NCBI GenBank assembly: GCA_963681505.1
Contig: OY811986.1
Span: 67,501 to 131,500 of the forward strand
Direction of reading: 5' to 3'
Length of the DNA stretch: 64,000 nt
Origin: Eunapius fragilis
Lineage: Eukaryota > Porifera > Demospongiae > Spongillida > Spongillidae
Every line of letters begins with the position of its first letter. Within the stretch, counting starts at the first letter, position 1. Of the stretch, positions 35,025 to 47,297 are shown piece by piece. The notes beneath the pieces were generated by a model. That model worked only from the letters and a program-made list of their open reading frames with translations, did no database searches and was not told the DNA's origin. The position numbers were made by a program, and so were the translations under genes.

Positions 35025-38000
35025 ATGGTGCAGGAAAGCTCCGATGCAGGCAAAATTGAGTCGTGGTTTATTAGAATGCTAGCAATTGAAACCAAGCTCA
35101 GTATTCAGTCCTACTGCTTTACATACTGCCTAAACCTAAACGGCTTCGTCAGCACCCCTGCCCTGTTCATGTTGAGGCAAAAATCACTTGCATTTGATGC
35201 TGGAGAAATTGCGTTGTTACATTAGCTCTTATCAGTGCTTGTCCAACCTATATTCAATCCTATACTGCTCTACATACTTAAACGGTGCAGCTGTTGACCA
35301 CCCCCGCCGTGTTTATGTTAAGGCCCTACACTTGCGACAAAAAACAAAAAAACTAGTTTTATTTGAAATTTTTGTTGCATATCAATTATCAACCTACATA
35401 CTGCCTAAACTAAACGGTTGTGGTCGACCAACCCCACCCTAGCTTAAGCCAGCACTTACTTTAATGCAGGCGATGTGGCTTTCGTTGATAGGAATGCTTA
35501 TTCAACCTATTCGACCCTGTGCTGCCTAAACATAAACGGTGCCCCGCTCTGTTTATGTTAGGGCAGTACCTGGAAAAAAAAAACTTACTTTAATGCATGA
35601 AAAGTTGCCCTGTGACTACATAGTTCTTACACTGTACGAGTGCTTGTCCAATTAACCTATTCGATCCTATACTACTGCTCTACATACGGCTTAAACTTAA
35701 GCAGTACAGCGGTCGACCACCCCCACCATGTTTATGTAATTGGGGGAAATGAAAAAACAAATACCTTACTTAATGTGGTACTGTGCATGGCTTTGTTTTA
35801 ATGCTGTTTATTAATTGTCTGCTTGTGTATACAGAGTTTGAAATACAATACCCACTGCAAATACATGAACATGTAAAACTTTAAGAGTTGAAGTCACTGA
35901 GCTGGATACCAGTTTATGACACAGAAATTAAAATGTTACTGATCCTTATGCATTGTAGCAGCAATGTGGAAAGAAAATATGAACTGTGGAGATAGAGAGA
36001 AAAAAAAAAGTTTATGTGCTCTTTCAGGAAGTGACTTGTTGAAGTAATGTTCTGCCGCTGCATCATATGGCAAATGAAAATACTGAGATATGACAAAGAT
36101 CGTTGCCTGCAGGTTCAATCACAGCAAAGCAAATTAAATTTAGAAGCATTCTTTATATGCAAAAGTACCTCAGGAAGAAGGTTGTTAAAGGTGAATGACA
36201 TTCCCAAAAGGCAGCCACTTTCAATGCTAACTATATCACAAATTGCATTCAAATAGTTAATGATTTCAGGATTCTATTTATAGGAAAATACATGTAATGC
36301 GTGTACTGACAAATGTATATCTGTTATCTTACAAGAGGCAGAGAAGCTTTAATTGGCCATGTGTCTGCAATTCGCACAATATTATGTTTTGAAAGCCTTT
36401 TCCCAACCTTTTTTAAAATAGCATTCCTTCCATCTTGATGTCTTGTATTTCACACATGTTTAAAATGAGTCTTACAAACAATCAGAAATCCATTAAATCA
36501 TGCAGGCCCACAAACTACATCACATTTCTTACTTCCAAATATTTAAGTATTCCTCTTATATTGCGCAGAGGGAAGGAAAACATTGGACAAAACGCGTTCA
36601 CCTTTTTGCTTTTTAACTTGTGGTTCATTATCAATCCACATGTGAACTCGTGACTAATCGTTTTTTATTAATAAGTATATAATTTTGTATCGTAATGAGG
36701 AGACCAATGAAACGACTTTTCTTGTATAAATTTTGAATTCTTCAGGTTACAAGCAAGTAAATTGGATCCAGTTCTCAATTTCAACCATCATTTTTGCACA
36801 AGAAAAGGTATTATTAAAAGTTTTCAATAGTATCGAGTAAATAGTCGCATTTTTTAATTGCAGTTCCCGTAAACAACATAGTTAAGCATTCACTTAGGTA
36901 CCCACTGTGGCACCTATATATTGTAAGCGCATTCAATGTTTGACCTCTTAAGTAAAAAGTTGATGGAAAGATCGGTCCCAATTGTCCAACCTATTCGATC
37001 CTATACTGCACTATGTATATTGCCTAAACTTAAACGGTAATGGTCGCCCACCCCCGCTCTGTTTATATTAAGGCACTATTAATACTTGAACAGAAAAATT
37101 AAAATTGAAATAAAAACAAAGGCCTTATTTTTATGTGGGAGAAATTGCGCTGTGGCTTTTGTTGTAAGCAGTGCTTATCAATGATGAAACCTATATAACT
37201 GCCTAAACTTAAACGGTAGCGGTCTATCACCCCCCGCCCTGTTTATATATGTTAATTGGAAACATCACTTATACTTTAATCAGGCTGTGTCTTTTGCTGT
37301 TAAGAGTGCTCATCCAACCTAGTCGACCCTATACTGCGTATAAACCTAAACGGTACGCCCGCGGCCCGCCCTGTTTGTACATGTGTTTAGGCAGTAACTG
37401 AAAACAACACTTACATAATACAGGGGAGACTTTCGTTCATATGAGTGCTTGTCCATGCCAAACTATTCGATCTTTTACTGCTCTGCATACTACCTAAACT
37501 TAAACGGTAGCGATTGACAACCCCGCCCTGTTTATGTTAAAGCAGTACTTGGAAACAACACCACTTGCTTTAATGCAGGCGATGTGGTTTTTGTTGTCAT
37601 GCATGCAGTTAGGAGTGCTTTTCCAATTAACCTATTCGACCCTATATATACTGCCTAAACATAAACGGTACCCCCGCCCTGTTTGTGTTATCAAAGACAG
37701 TACCTGCATGCATAAAACACTTATCCTTTTAAAAATACATATGCAGGAGAAATTGCACTGTGGCCTTAGTTTTTAGGAGTGCTTGTCCAACCTGTGCTCA
37801 TCCAACCTATAGTCGATCCTATTCTGCTCTACATACTGCCTAAACTTAAATGGTAAAGAGGTCCGCCTTATTAATGTTCATGCACTATATTTCAAAAATA
37901 AAAAAGGCCTTATTTTAATGCGGGAGAAATCAGATCTTACCTAGATTACTGCCTAAACTTAAACTATAGCAGTCGACCGCCCCGCCCTATATTTACGTTA

Positions 38001-40435
38001 AGGCAGTACTTGGAACTTAAATGCAGGCGATGTGACTTGTTGCTAGGACTCTATTCGACCTTATGCGGCCTAAACCTAAACCCATGCACCCTGTTTGTGT
38101 TAAGGCAGTACGCATGCAAAAAAAAACGTATACTTTACTGAATATATTATATATGCAGGAGAAATTGCGATGTGGCTTTAAAGTTATTAGCAGTGCTTGT
38201 CCAACCTAATTCAATCCTATAAATACTGGCTCTACATACTCACTGAACTTAAACGGTACAGCGGATCCTTGTTAATGCTAATGCTCTATATACTTGCAAA
38301 AAATAGAACAAAAAAGCAAAGGCCTTATTTTAATGCAGGAGAAATCAGGCGTGGCTTTTGTTGTAAGCAGTGCTTATCCATGATCCAATTAACCTACATT
38401 ACTGCCTAACTAAAATGGTTGCTGTCGACCAGCCCCACCCTAGCTGCTTATATTAGGGCAGATCTTTAATGAAGATGATGTGGTTTTCGCTGTACTTGTT
38501 AGGTGTGCTTATTCAACCATTCGATCCTGTACTTGCGTAAACCTAAACGGTGCCCCCGCCCTGTTTATGTTAAGGCACTATACTTGCAACAACAAAACAA
38601 AAAGGCTTTGTTTATTGTGGGAGAAATTGCGCTGTGCCTTTTATTATAAGCAGTGCTTATCCATGTTCCAACCTATATTACTGCCTATATATAAACTAAA
38701 ACAGTTGCGGTCGACCACCCCCACCCTAGCTGTTTATTAAGGCAGTACTGCAAACAACACTTACTTTAATGCAGGCGATGTGGCTTTCGTTGTTAGGAGT
38801 GCTTATTCAACCTACTAGACCCTGTACTGCCTAAACTTAAACGGTGCCTCCGCCCTGTTTATGATAAGGCAGTATACTTGCAACAACCAAAAACAAAGGC
38901 CTTGTTTTATTAGGGAGAAATTGCGCTTTGGCTTTTGTTTTAAGCAGTGCTATATTACTGCCTAAACTAAAACGGTTGCGGTCAACCAGCCGCAGCCTAG
39001 CTGTTTATAATTAAGGCAGTACTTGCAAATAACACTTCAATGAAGGCGATGTGGCTTTCGTTGTTAGGAGTGCTTAATATCCAACCTATTCGACCCCGCA
39101 CAACTCTACATACTTAAACGGTATCAGCGGTCGACCACTCTCGCCGTTTTTATGCTAAGGCACTATACTTGCAACGACAAAAAAAAGGCCTTTGGACAAA
39201 TTGCACTGTGGCTTTTTTTTTGGTGGTTTTATAGGTTGAATAAGTACTCCTAGCAACGAAAGCCACATCGCCTGCATTAAAGTAAGTATTATTTGCAGTA
39301 CTGCCTTTATATATAAACAAGTAGGTGGGGCTGGTCGAACGCAACCGTTTTAGTTTCAGCAGTAATATAGGTTGGATCATAGATAAGCACTGCTTAAAAC
39401 AAAAGCCATGCACAGCGCAATTTCTCCTACAATAAAACAAGGCCTTTTTTGTTGCAAGTATAGTGCCTTAACATAAACAGGGCGCATGCAGGGGTTTTCG
39501 ACCGCTGTACCGTTTAAGTTTAGGCAGTAAGTAGAGCAGTATAGGATTGAATAGTTAATTGGACAAGCACTCATAAGAACAATAGATATAGCCACAGGGC
39601 AATTACTCCTGCATTAAAGGAATTGTTTTGTTTCAGATACTGCATGCTTTAATATAAACAGGGCGGGGGCACCGTTTAGGTTTAGGCAATCAGGGTCGAA
39701 TAAGCACTCCTAACAACGAAAGCCCATCGCCTGCATTGAAGTAAGCACTATTTGCAGTGCTGCCTTAATCTAAACAGCTAGGGTGGGGCTGGTTGACCGC
39801 AACCATTTTGCTTATATATAGGTTGGATCATGGATAAGCACTGCTTAACAACAAAAGCCACAGCGCAATTTCTCACACAATAAAACAAGGCCTTTTTTTG
39901 TTGTTGCAAGTATAATGCATTAACATAAACAGGGCGCAGGGGTTTTCGACCGCTGTACCGTTTAAGTTTAAGCAGTAAGTAGAGCAGTATAGGATCGAAT
40001 AGGTTAATTGGACAAGCACTCATAAGAACAATAGATATAGCCACAGGGCAATTACTCCTGCATTAAAGTAAGTTTTTTTTTTTTTTTTTCAGATACTGCC
40101 TTAACATAAACAGGGTGGGGGCATTGTTTAGGTTTAGGCAGTACAGGGTCGAATAAGCACTCCTAACAACAAAAGCCACATCGCCTGCATTTAAGTATTA
40201 TTTGCTGTACTGCTTTGATACAAACAGCTAGTGGTCGACCGCAACCGTTTTAGTTTATATATATAGGCAGTAATATAGATTGGATCACTGCTTGTAATAA
40301 AAGCCACAACGCAATTTCTCCAACAATAAAACTAGGCCTTTGTTTTTGTTGTTGCATGTATAGTGCCTTAACATAAACAGGGCGCAGGGGTGTTCGGCTG
40401 CTGTACTGCTTAAGTTTAGGCAGTATAAGGAGAGC
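35025..40435. repeat. Satellite array with higher-order repeat and strand switch
   Basis: Monomers of about 150-190 bp share ACTGCCTAAACTTAAACGGT, GTCGACCACCCCCGCCCTG and TTTATGTTAAGGCAGTACTT. At least three variants alternate, distinguished by GGCGATGTGGCTTTCGTTG, GAGAAATTGCGCTGTGGC and GTAATTGCCCTGTGGC-like segments, giving a higher-order period of roughly 450-500 bp. From about 35.0 to 39.2 kb the monomers run on plus. From about 39.22 kb to 40.43 kb all run on minus. There is no coding potential. Short reading frames recur simply because the repeat does. Confidence 0.92.
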
Positions 40436-40557
40436 ACCCAGACTTAGTTGATCTCTTTGTGATATAAGTGATAGCTAACCACGGTAGCGTTAATTAAACA
40501 AGAATCTGGAACGGCGAGCCATTGAATACGAGTTCAAAGCTATATTATTCTACATAT

Positions 40558-40800
40558 GGGGCAGTGCAAGAGAAAATTGGGCTTTTGCTCAAGTTTTCAA
40601 ATTTAACAGTTTTTGGATACAGGATAGCGCTCTCTACAAAACAGTTCTTACCCATCCAAAATTGGACAGTGTATCATAGAGATACAAAGCGCTGAATTTT
40701 TAATTAGCCATACATTTCAATGGAAAGCATTACTTTCTTTTAGTTGTCTTGGAATTTTCTCAAAATCCTACATAAGCCCGAATTTCTCTTGCACTGCCCC
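40558..40800. mobile_element. MITE, GGGGCAGTGCAAGA family, copy 1
   Basis: A 243-bp element with inverted ends GGGGCAGTGCAAGA and TCTTGCACTGCCCC, in AT-rich flanks (CATAT, ATATAC). It is closely similar to 60960-61187, including the internal block ATTAGCCATACATTTCAATG. Confidence 0.88.
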
Positions 40801-41559
40801 ATATACAAGTATATGGTTAATGAATACGTTAATTATGGTTAATCATTAATTATTCATAGGCGGCCGTACGGCCGTGCCTTAAAAAACGAGTCGGCGAATA
40901 AAAAGCGCTTGCCTGGCAAGCGGTCAGCCGGCCGTGCGGCCAAATTGAGAGGCAAAAAATGGCGTCTGTTTAACGGTGTGAAACATGGGGTGTCTGTAAA
41001 TTCCTTCAAACCAATACTCACTAGTGATATCGATGTGCACTCTTCCACATAATATAGCAGCGATAATTCTAAATTTGCTACAGTCACATGCACACGTGCT
41101 TTTGATCAAAATATGGCGACGCGTCATAGATTGAGTCTTCAAGTGACGTTTTCCTCTCAACAAGAGAAAGATGCCTTTCAAGACAGGCTCGATGCAGCAA
41201 AGAGGCTACTTTTTCCTGACGGTCCGCTCCAACGGGAAACGTTGTGCTTCCTAAATGCCTTGCTTGACCGCGTGCTTACTGCATCGCCAACGCCAACCGT
41301 AGACGTGGGTACACCACCAGCTTCAGGAAGCTAGTTCGTTGCTAGACACATCAGGTATACATATACACTGAAAACGTATGTATTATAAAGTTCGTTTTTA
41401 GGGATATTTACTGGTGACAGTAATCCCGAAGATCAGAAGCTATTTATTGTAGAGAAGAGGTGCTTCTATAATCTATGTGAGGGTCTTGTTAAGCACTGCA
41501 CCTGCAAGAGCTCTCCATGTTGGAAAGTGGCATCATTCATTCAGGTCAGGTTATGAAAT

Positions 41560-41938
41560 GTGTGTTTTTTAAATGTGTGTACACATGGACGTTATGTATG
41601 GGTGTATGTGTGCATGTGGTGTGTGCATGTGCATGAGGTGTGTGCATGTGTGTATGTGTATGTCTTTACGTACATGTATGTGTGTATGTGGTATGTGCAT
41701 GTTTGTGTGCATGTGTGTGTGTGTTTATGTTATGTATGTGTGTGTGTGGTTTGTACATATGTATTTATGTATACGTATGTGTGTGTAAGTGTTTATGTAT
41801 ACGTATGTAATGTACGTGCTGTACTGTGCATGTGTACGCATTTGTATGTGTACATATGGTATGTGTGTTATGCATGCTTGTGTGGGTGTGTGTGTGCTGT
41901 TTATACATGTGAGTATGTATGTGTTTATGTGTATGTAA
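41560..41938. repeat. TG-rich simple repeat in an intron of the B transposase gene
   Basis: Degenerate TGTGTGTATG / TGCATGTG array. Continuous open frames (Cys/Val/Tyr-rich) are artefacts of the TG repeat. Interrupted at its right side by the Helitron. Confidence 0.9.
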
Positions 41939-42455
41939 TCTAATACTATTATTTACAACGTACGTACGTCCGTCCGCATCATCACCTATTTATAAACCCC
42001 GTCTAGCGCCTATTGGTTACTAGGTATCCATACCTTACCTAGCAACCAATAGGAACAACCACCTCCCACAAAGGTGCATAGCAACGCGTACTTAGCAACC
42101 ATGTATGCCTGCCACAAAACCTACAGCATGCCTGTACAGGTCATCACAAGCAGAAAGAATAAAAGCAACACTGTTATGGTTCACTCTCAATTCTCATCGT
42201 ACAGGCCGAGAACATGCAGTTACTATCTGACATAATAATTCCATGGAATATTTGTATTGCGCGGGCATGTTATAGAGGTTGCGTAGTAACCGTATGTTAG
42301 AACAGGTGGTAGATTATATATGCAACATTGGGTAAAACACTAAAAAAAAAGGAGCTAGGAGGTGACCAACTGTTCATCTGGCAAATCAATAGTGAGACGA
42401 ATAACAGCAAGATGAATAATTAGCTAGCCCGTGATTTTTCACGGGGACACGCTAG
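41939..42455 (+). mobile_element. Non-autonomous Helitron, 517 bp
   Basis: Starts TCTAATACTATTATTTAC and ends in a hairpin CCCGTGATTTTTCACGGG (42428-42445), followed 10 nt later by CTAG. It is inserted exactly between A (41938) and T (42456) of a TG/TA microsatellite, with no target duplication. These are the diagnostic Helitron features. An internal hairpin near 42009-42051 pairs CCTATTGGTTACTAGGTA with its near reverse complement. No Rep/helicase coding is present. Confidence 0.85.
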
Positions 42456-42525
42456 TATGTACATATTTGTTTATGTATGTGTGTATGTACATATCTATGT
42501 AATGTATGTATGCATGCATGCATGC

Positions 42526-42556
<31 letters not shown>

Positions 42557-42720
42557 TGTATGTATGTATGTATGTGTGTATGTGTGTGTAAGTGTGTATG
42601 TGTGTCTGTATGTGCGGTGTCTATGTATGTGTTTGTTTTGTGCTAGCGGTATTCTGGTATGTACACAATGCATGTGTATGTGTATTATGAATGTGTGAAA
42701 CTTAGTATCAGGTATGTGTG
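42456..42720. repeat. (TATG)n microsatellite and TG-rich continuation
   Basis: Contains about 11 perfect TATG units at 42530-42572 within a longer TG-rich tract. It is continuous with 41560-41938 if the Helitron is removed. Confidence 0.9.
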
Positions 42721-44145
42721 TAACTCCTGATATATGTACATGTAATTGCATAGCTTGGTCATGCTGCTCGAGTGATGTTTGAATGCCAGCACTGCCATAC
42801 GTCACGCACATGGGCTAGTTCCAGAGTACTGAATGGCCATTATCTAGTAAACCAAAAGTGAGAGCATGCTGAGAACATTGCATTGAATTGAATGTTGTAA
42901 TACACTTTTTAAATAGGCTTATCCATGCATTCACTTGTGCTGGAATGTTACCTCAGCAATTTGTGAGTTTTGTTCCTTTGCTGGCATTGGAGAAACCAAG
43001 AAAGCCTATACACATACCAGTAAATTCTTTGTATTTTTGTTCCTTCACAAGATACTATTATTTTCCCATAGTGTATTATACACTGAGGTACATGAGTGTA
43101 CTAAATGGCATTGCTGAGGCGTCCATGCAGGATGCTATTGAAATGGTCAAAGCTCTTCCACATTACGCTACCAAGGGAGAGGTACATGTACAAGTACTAT
43201 TTCTATATTTACTACTATCATGTATACAGTGGGTTATGACAGATGCTCGCCATGACTCTACTTCTAATGCCTTCCATACCACTGTCCCTTGTATAACAGG
43301 AAGGTATAAAGTGCATGTGAATTAATCTTAGATATTATAGCACTTGTAGAATAGTAGGAATATCCACAGTTTCTCGTGCTGAACATCATGTGGCACAGAC
43401 TAGGGAGATAGTGTGTACTAGAAAAGTGATGGCTGATGTTGTGGCTAGAGGTATGTAGCACAAGGTTTAAATAGACATAGTTCATATTTTTCTTACTGCA
43501 GGTCTCAATGTTACTGCTCACTACTGCAGGGTAAGATGCTTTTCTTTCTCATTGCAACTGCTGTTTGATGTGACAACAAATTCTTATATTTAGTGCAGGG
43601 ACACATACTGGATTGAATCTTTTAATCATCAACTTCTCACATATTTGTCCAAGAGAGTTCATTTCGGGGATGACACTTTTGTTATGAGAATGAACCTTGC
43701 TGTGCTTGACTGGGTATGTTTATGGGTATTCACTCCTTTGCTAACCATACATTTGCATCTTTCCAGAATGAGAATGTACAAAGAGCAGCCACAAGTCATC
43801 GAGTGTATCTAAATGCCCGGAGGCCAGACCGTCAAGCACCATCTCGTGTGCAACATTCAACTTTGTTAAACACATCTGGGAGGCATACGTACACCTAAAC
43901 AAACAGTGTACTAAGTATGTTGTTTGCGAACATGTGTAGTTTGTACATTAATATGACATTACATCACATACAGTGTTGTTCAAGGCGATGAAGAGGAGGG
44001 TTCTAATGATGACGGATTTTTTGTGCCTGGACTTGAGGATGGGGACTTTGTTGATGACGATGATGATGACAATGACGATGATGATGACAATGATGATGAT
44101 GATGACAATGATGATGCTGAGGACATCGTTGAAGATGAGATGTAG

Positions 44146-45420
44146 ATGTAGCATGTGTGAGTTGCTCACCCTTCTCTATGTAACCATCTACGTCAATTGC
44201 ATAGATAGCTCTATTGTTGTATACTTTGCTCTGTGTACTGGTGCTCTATACATGCTACCAATGTAATCTGCTTTGTGATTGAAGGTTTTTTCATGTATGC
44301 TCTCAGTTGTTTATAAGTAGAGATGTAATGTAATTAATGGCTGAAAACTTGCTTTTGAAAAATTTGAGCAGAACGTTATAGACTACATCGACTCTAATAC
44401 CTTTACCTTAATTATTTGTACAATACACGGAGGATGCATCTTATATTTAGCTTGTACACTTGTCAAATTCAACATTGGCATCTTATCACACGTATAGTTT
44501 TGCGAGCGAGCTAGCCTATACTTCTTGTATGGATTTCTTAGCTGTTTGTAACCATCAATATCACTTTGATAATTGCATCTGCGCATGTTTTTCCCCACAA
44601 ACCAAGTTTACCACTAGTGCATCAAAGTAGTATGTGGGTGTACACGTATGTGTCTGGCCTAGGAAGAGTTAAATTTATTACAACTAAGGCTTTGTACTAT
44701 TTCAAACGTTGTGTGACTAAACACAGGTATTGGTACTTTTTTAAGAGAATGATTGCTGGACTGGGTTGATATTTATGTCTTATTCATACCTTTGCTGCCA
44801 TAAGAGCTGTTCCACCTTGTGTGGCTAGCTATACTTCTAAGTTGTTGTATTGACCTCGCTTCCATACAAAAACTCCTTTACCTCCCAATGCATTTGGACC
44901 TGAACTGTCAAGCTGAAACAGGATAATGCACTTCCCACAAGGTAGTTTAGATTCAGAAACACTTCTGTGGGACAACAACCTTATCATATGTTTAGGTTGA
45001 TGTTTAGTATATATTCATAAGTCGGGGAGACCAGTGTCCCATATGAATCTAATCTACATCTTTCATGTGACTGATGTACCTGTTGATAAGATATGTACTT
45101 GGTCTTGCAAGTAGCAACAGTACATCTGTTCAGAGTCTTTGCTTTGTACAATACCTTTTTTCTTGTAGTGGTTTGTGTACTGATGGTCCATGCATCTACC
45201 ATTTTACTGGTACACATTTAGAATGTGCTTGGTGATTGATTGTCTTTTCATGTAAGCTCTGAAATTTTGCTTTTTGCACTCTGTGAAATGTGGTATATAA
45301 GTTACTTATGAAACATAACTTGGTTAAATTAATAAACAGTTCTTTTCAGAACTACTACTACTACTAAAGACACTACATATGCCAATCTTGCTAATACATA
45401 GAAACAGTGTGGTTCAATTT
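44146..45420. other. Spacer between the two convergent genes of element B
   Basis: 3' flank of the plus gene. The motif CACACGTATAGTT...GCGAGCGAGCTAGCC at 44487-44516 recurs at 54873-54904 near the right end of element B. No other gene was seen. Confidence 0.5.
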
Positions 45421-45735
45421 TTACATGTATTTTATGTGTACATGTATGTTGTGCGTACACATGTTTACGTATATATGCATGTGTACACATGACACGTGTA
45501 CGTAGTGTTTCATGTGTGTGTGTGCCCACATGTGTAAGTATGAGTACAGTGTGTAAGATGCATGTGTGTGCATATATCAGTATCTGAGTACAGATGTGTA
45601 TATAGTGTACCATGTGTGCTTACACATGTGTAAGTACATTTACATGTGTGTGTAGGTAGTAATGTGTTAAAATGTATGTGTGCGTACACATGTGTATGTA
45701 TATGAGTACACATGTGTAAGGAGAGTACCATGTGT
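45420..45735. repeat. TG-rich minisatellite (ACATGTGTGTAC-type)
   Basis: Loosely periodic units of GTACATGTGTGCGTACACATGTG style, lying immediately downstream of the minus gene's stop codon. Frames across it are not coding. Confidence 0.85.
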
Positions 45736-45749
45736 GTTTTGATTATAAT

Positions 45750-46457
45750 TTAGGCTTCAAAGGCAGATCTGCACCCTGTATACGGCACTCCTTCAGGGTT
45801 TGGAAATCTTCTCTGTATTTCCTGTGATATATGTACATCATTAAAGTAATTTTGTGTTCTTTTTTTCTTACATCTTGTATACATTGTGGCATGATTTCTC
45901 TCATCATGTACAACTGTTCTGTCCTGTTTCCTCCTGAGGTATGTTGGGTGATGCCAAAAGCCTACATGACTCAGGAGCTGCCAGAACTTTCTATACAATC
46001 GGAATCTTTTCGTTCTGTTTGTGAGGGATGGTCTTGCCATCCCTACAAGGAAAGCAGGTGGCCGTGACACAATGCATGGCCCACATAACCAATGTGGACA
46101 GGTTGGACTTTGAGGTCCGCCATTCATTGTCGGATGGTCTACTGTGGTTGTGGTATGTCCTACAATGTATTCATTATAAACATGTAGGTGTATGAGGTGC
46201 AAACAGATACCTTGTATGTGTAATTCCTCAGATTGCCCTCCAAATGACACTTCAACTTGATTGCACACAACAGAGATGCACATTCCGTTAGAGTTATGTG
46301 ACTGCACTAAGGGTTCTAAGAAGTCATTGGGCACATACCCAATACTACTTGTAATCTCAACCTTGAAGAATACAATAGCAATATAAGTTTTCATATGTTG
46401 ATCATAGTCGTTATTTACCTGAATTGCATTTGGCCATGATTGCATGTACACGTACAC
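45750..46457 (-). pseudogene. Small Cys-containing gene of element B
   Basis: Four exons on minus: 46457-46419 (start MYVYMQSWPNAIQ; a second ATG at 46445), 46361-46211 (IGYVPNDFLEPLVQSHNSNG, CISVVCNQVEVSF), 46159-45872 (TCPHWLCGPCIVSRPPAFL, PSLTNRTKRFRLYRKFWQLL, WHHPTYLRRKQDRT, EIMPQCIQ) and 45821-45750 (EIQRRFPNPEGVPYTG, stop). GT-AG borders and phases match the paralogue in element A. A one-base frame change lies just before REIMPQC in exon 3. With about 180 residues and conserved Cys pairs, it could bind metal or DNA. No known function; a distant P2X7-C-terminus-like order is only suggestive. The foldback element sits 38 bp upstream of its start, probably cutting off its promoter. Confidence 0.6.
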
Positions 46458-46495
46458 GCTAGTTCTTCGTCAAAGGTCACGTGCCGTATATATAT

Positions 46496-47297
46496 GGGAC
46501 GGTGTCCAGCAAAATCACCCTTCTGGAGTTTTAATTTTATCACTATAAAATTTGTACGTTACACAAAGCAACATATCTTCACAACGGTTTTATATTTTCT
46601 TTTCAAATTTCGTACACTTGTTCACACATCAGTTCTCTCTGTGCAAACCGACTTTGGTGCTCTAGATAATTTCCATGCCATGGTTATAAAGGTCTCTAAC
46701 TCAATGGGTTAAGATTCCTCATTTCTCCAGATACGAGTGACGATAACATGTCAAATTTGGAGTGTACATAGAAGAGTCCTGTAGCTATTGATTTCTGCAG
46801 ATCGTTACGTTTTTTCTTATCCGTTACGGAGATATGGATTTTCAAAGTAATTCGACATTTCGCGCCACTCACCCTATTCCAATATGCCATTATGTAATGG
46901 TCACGCCCTTTAAATTTGAAGTTAGGTAATTAACTCCGCTTTGATCGTTCTACGTGGTTTATAAGCGATCGTACCTCGTACGCTACGTTTCAACATAAAA
47001 CAGTATCGTACGTTCACATGTATCGCTTATGATGGATGCTGTGAATGTTCATGGTAGTTTATATTGTGCACCCTTTTTCTATATCTGCTCAGTTTGTGGC
47101 ATGTACATGTAAGCATGCACATACCATGCCTTCTAATCATGGGGCCCCTTCTTCACCCTCTACACCCTCTACACTAGTCTGGGGACCAGATGACTTGCTT
47201 GCGGCAGTCAGTTATCTGGTACACAAACTGCAGTACCTTTACTTAGTATGGCATATCTCTCTAGACCATTCATATTCACTGCCCTTCTTTCTTTCTT
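46496..47297 (+). repeat. Foldback left terminal inverted repeat
   Basis: Pairs with 53830-54631. Runs from GGGACGG to the first CTCC units. The two arms are equal in length to within a base or so, implying recent origin or gene conversion. Confidence 0.9.

Larger units (their letters stand above)
41113..44145 (+). pseudogene. Multi-exon transposase-like gene of element B
   Basis: Exon 1 (41113-41356) has SLQVTFSSQQEKDAF, LDAAKRLLFPD, LLDTSG. Exon 2 (41402-41544) has GIFTGDSNPEDQKLF, CFYNLCEGLVKHCTC. An uncertain exon begins at 42917. Then come 43088-43181 (SVLNGIAEASMQDAIEMV), 43341-43450 (IVGISTVSRAEHHVAQ), the micro-exon 43502-43530 (LNVTAHYCR), and 43594-43713 (CRDTYWIESFNHQLLTYLSK, RMNLAVLDW). 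The last two are 43767 to about 43916 (NENVQRAATSHRVYLNARRP) and 43974-44145, an acidic Asp-rich tail ending EDEM. The RDTYWIESFNH...LAVLDWNENV block is shared with transposase-like proteins of marine invertebrates and fish. Frame changes occur late in exon 1 and in the penultimate exon. Confidence 0.6.

Noticed and set aside
35025-40435. CCTAAAC / TTTAGG motifs suggesting interstitial telomere repeats
   Set aside because: The motif occurs once or twice per roughly 150-bp monomer, not in tandem as a telomere would.
35025-40435. Regularly spaced repeats resembling a CRISPR array
   Set aside because: Animal genome. Repeats are long, diverged monomers without unique spacers.
41560-41943. Cys/Val/Tyr-rich frame of 127 residues
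   Set aside because: Pure product of TG-repeat DNA within an intron and cut by a Helitron.
43948-44169. Ile/Val-rich frame on minus resembling a membrane segment
   Set aside because: It is the reverse reading of the GATGAC repeat encoding the acidic tail on plus.
45329-45731. His/Thr-rich minus frames
   Set aside because: Derived from a TG-rich minisatellite.
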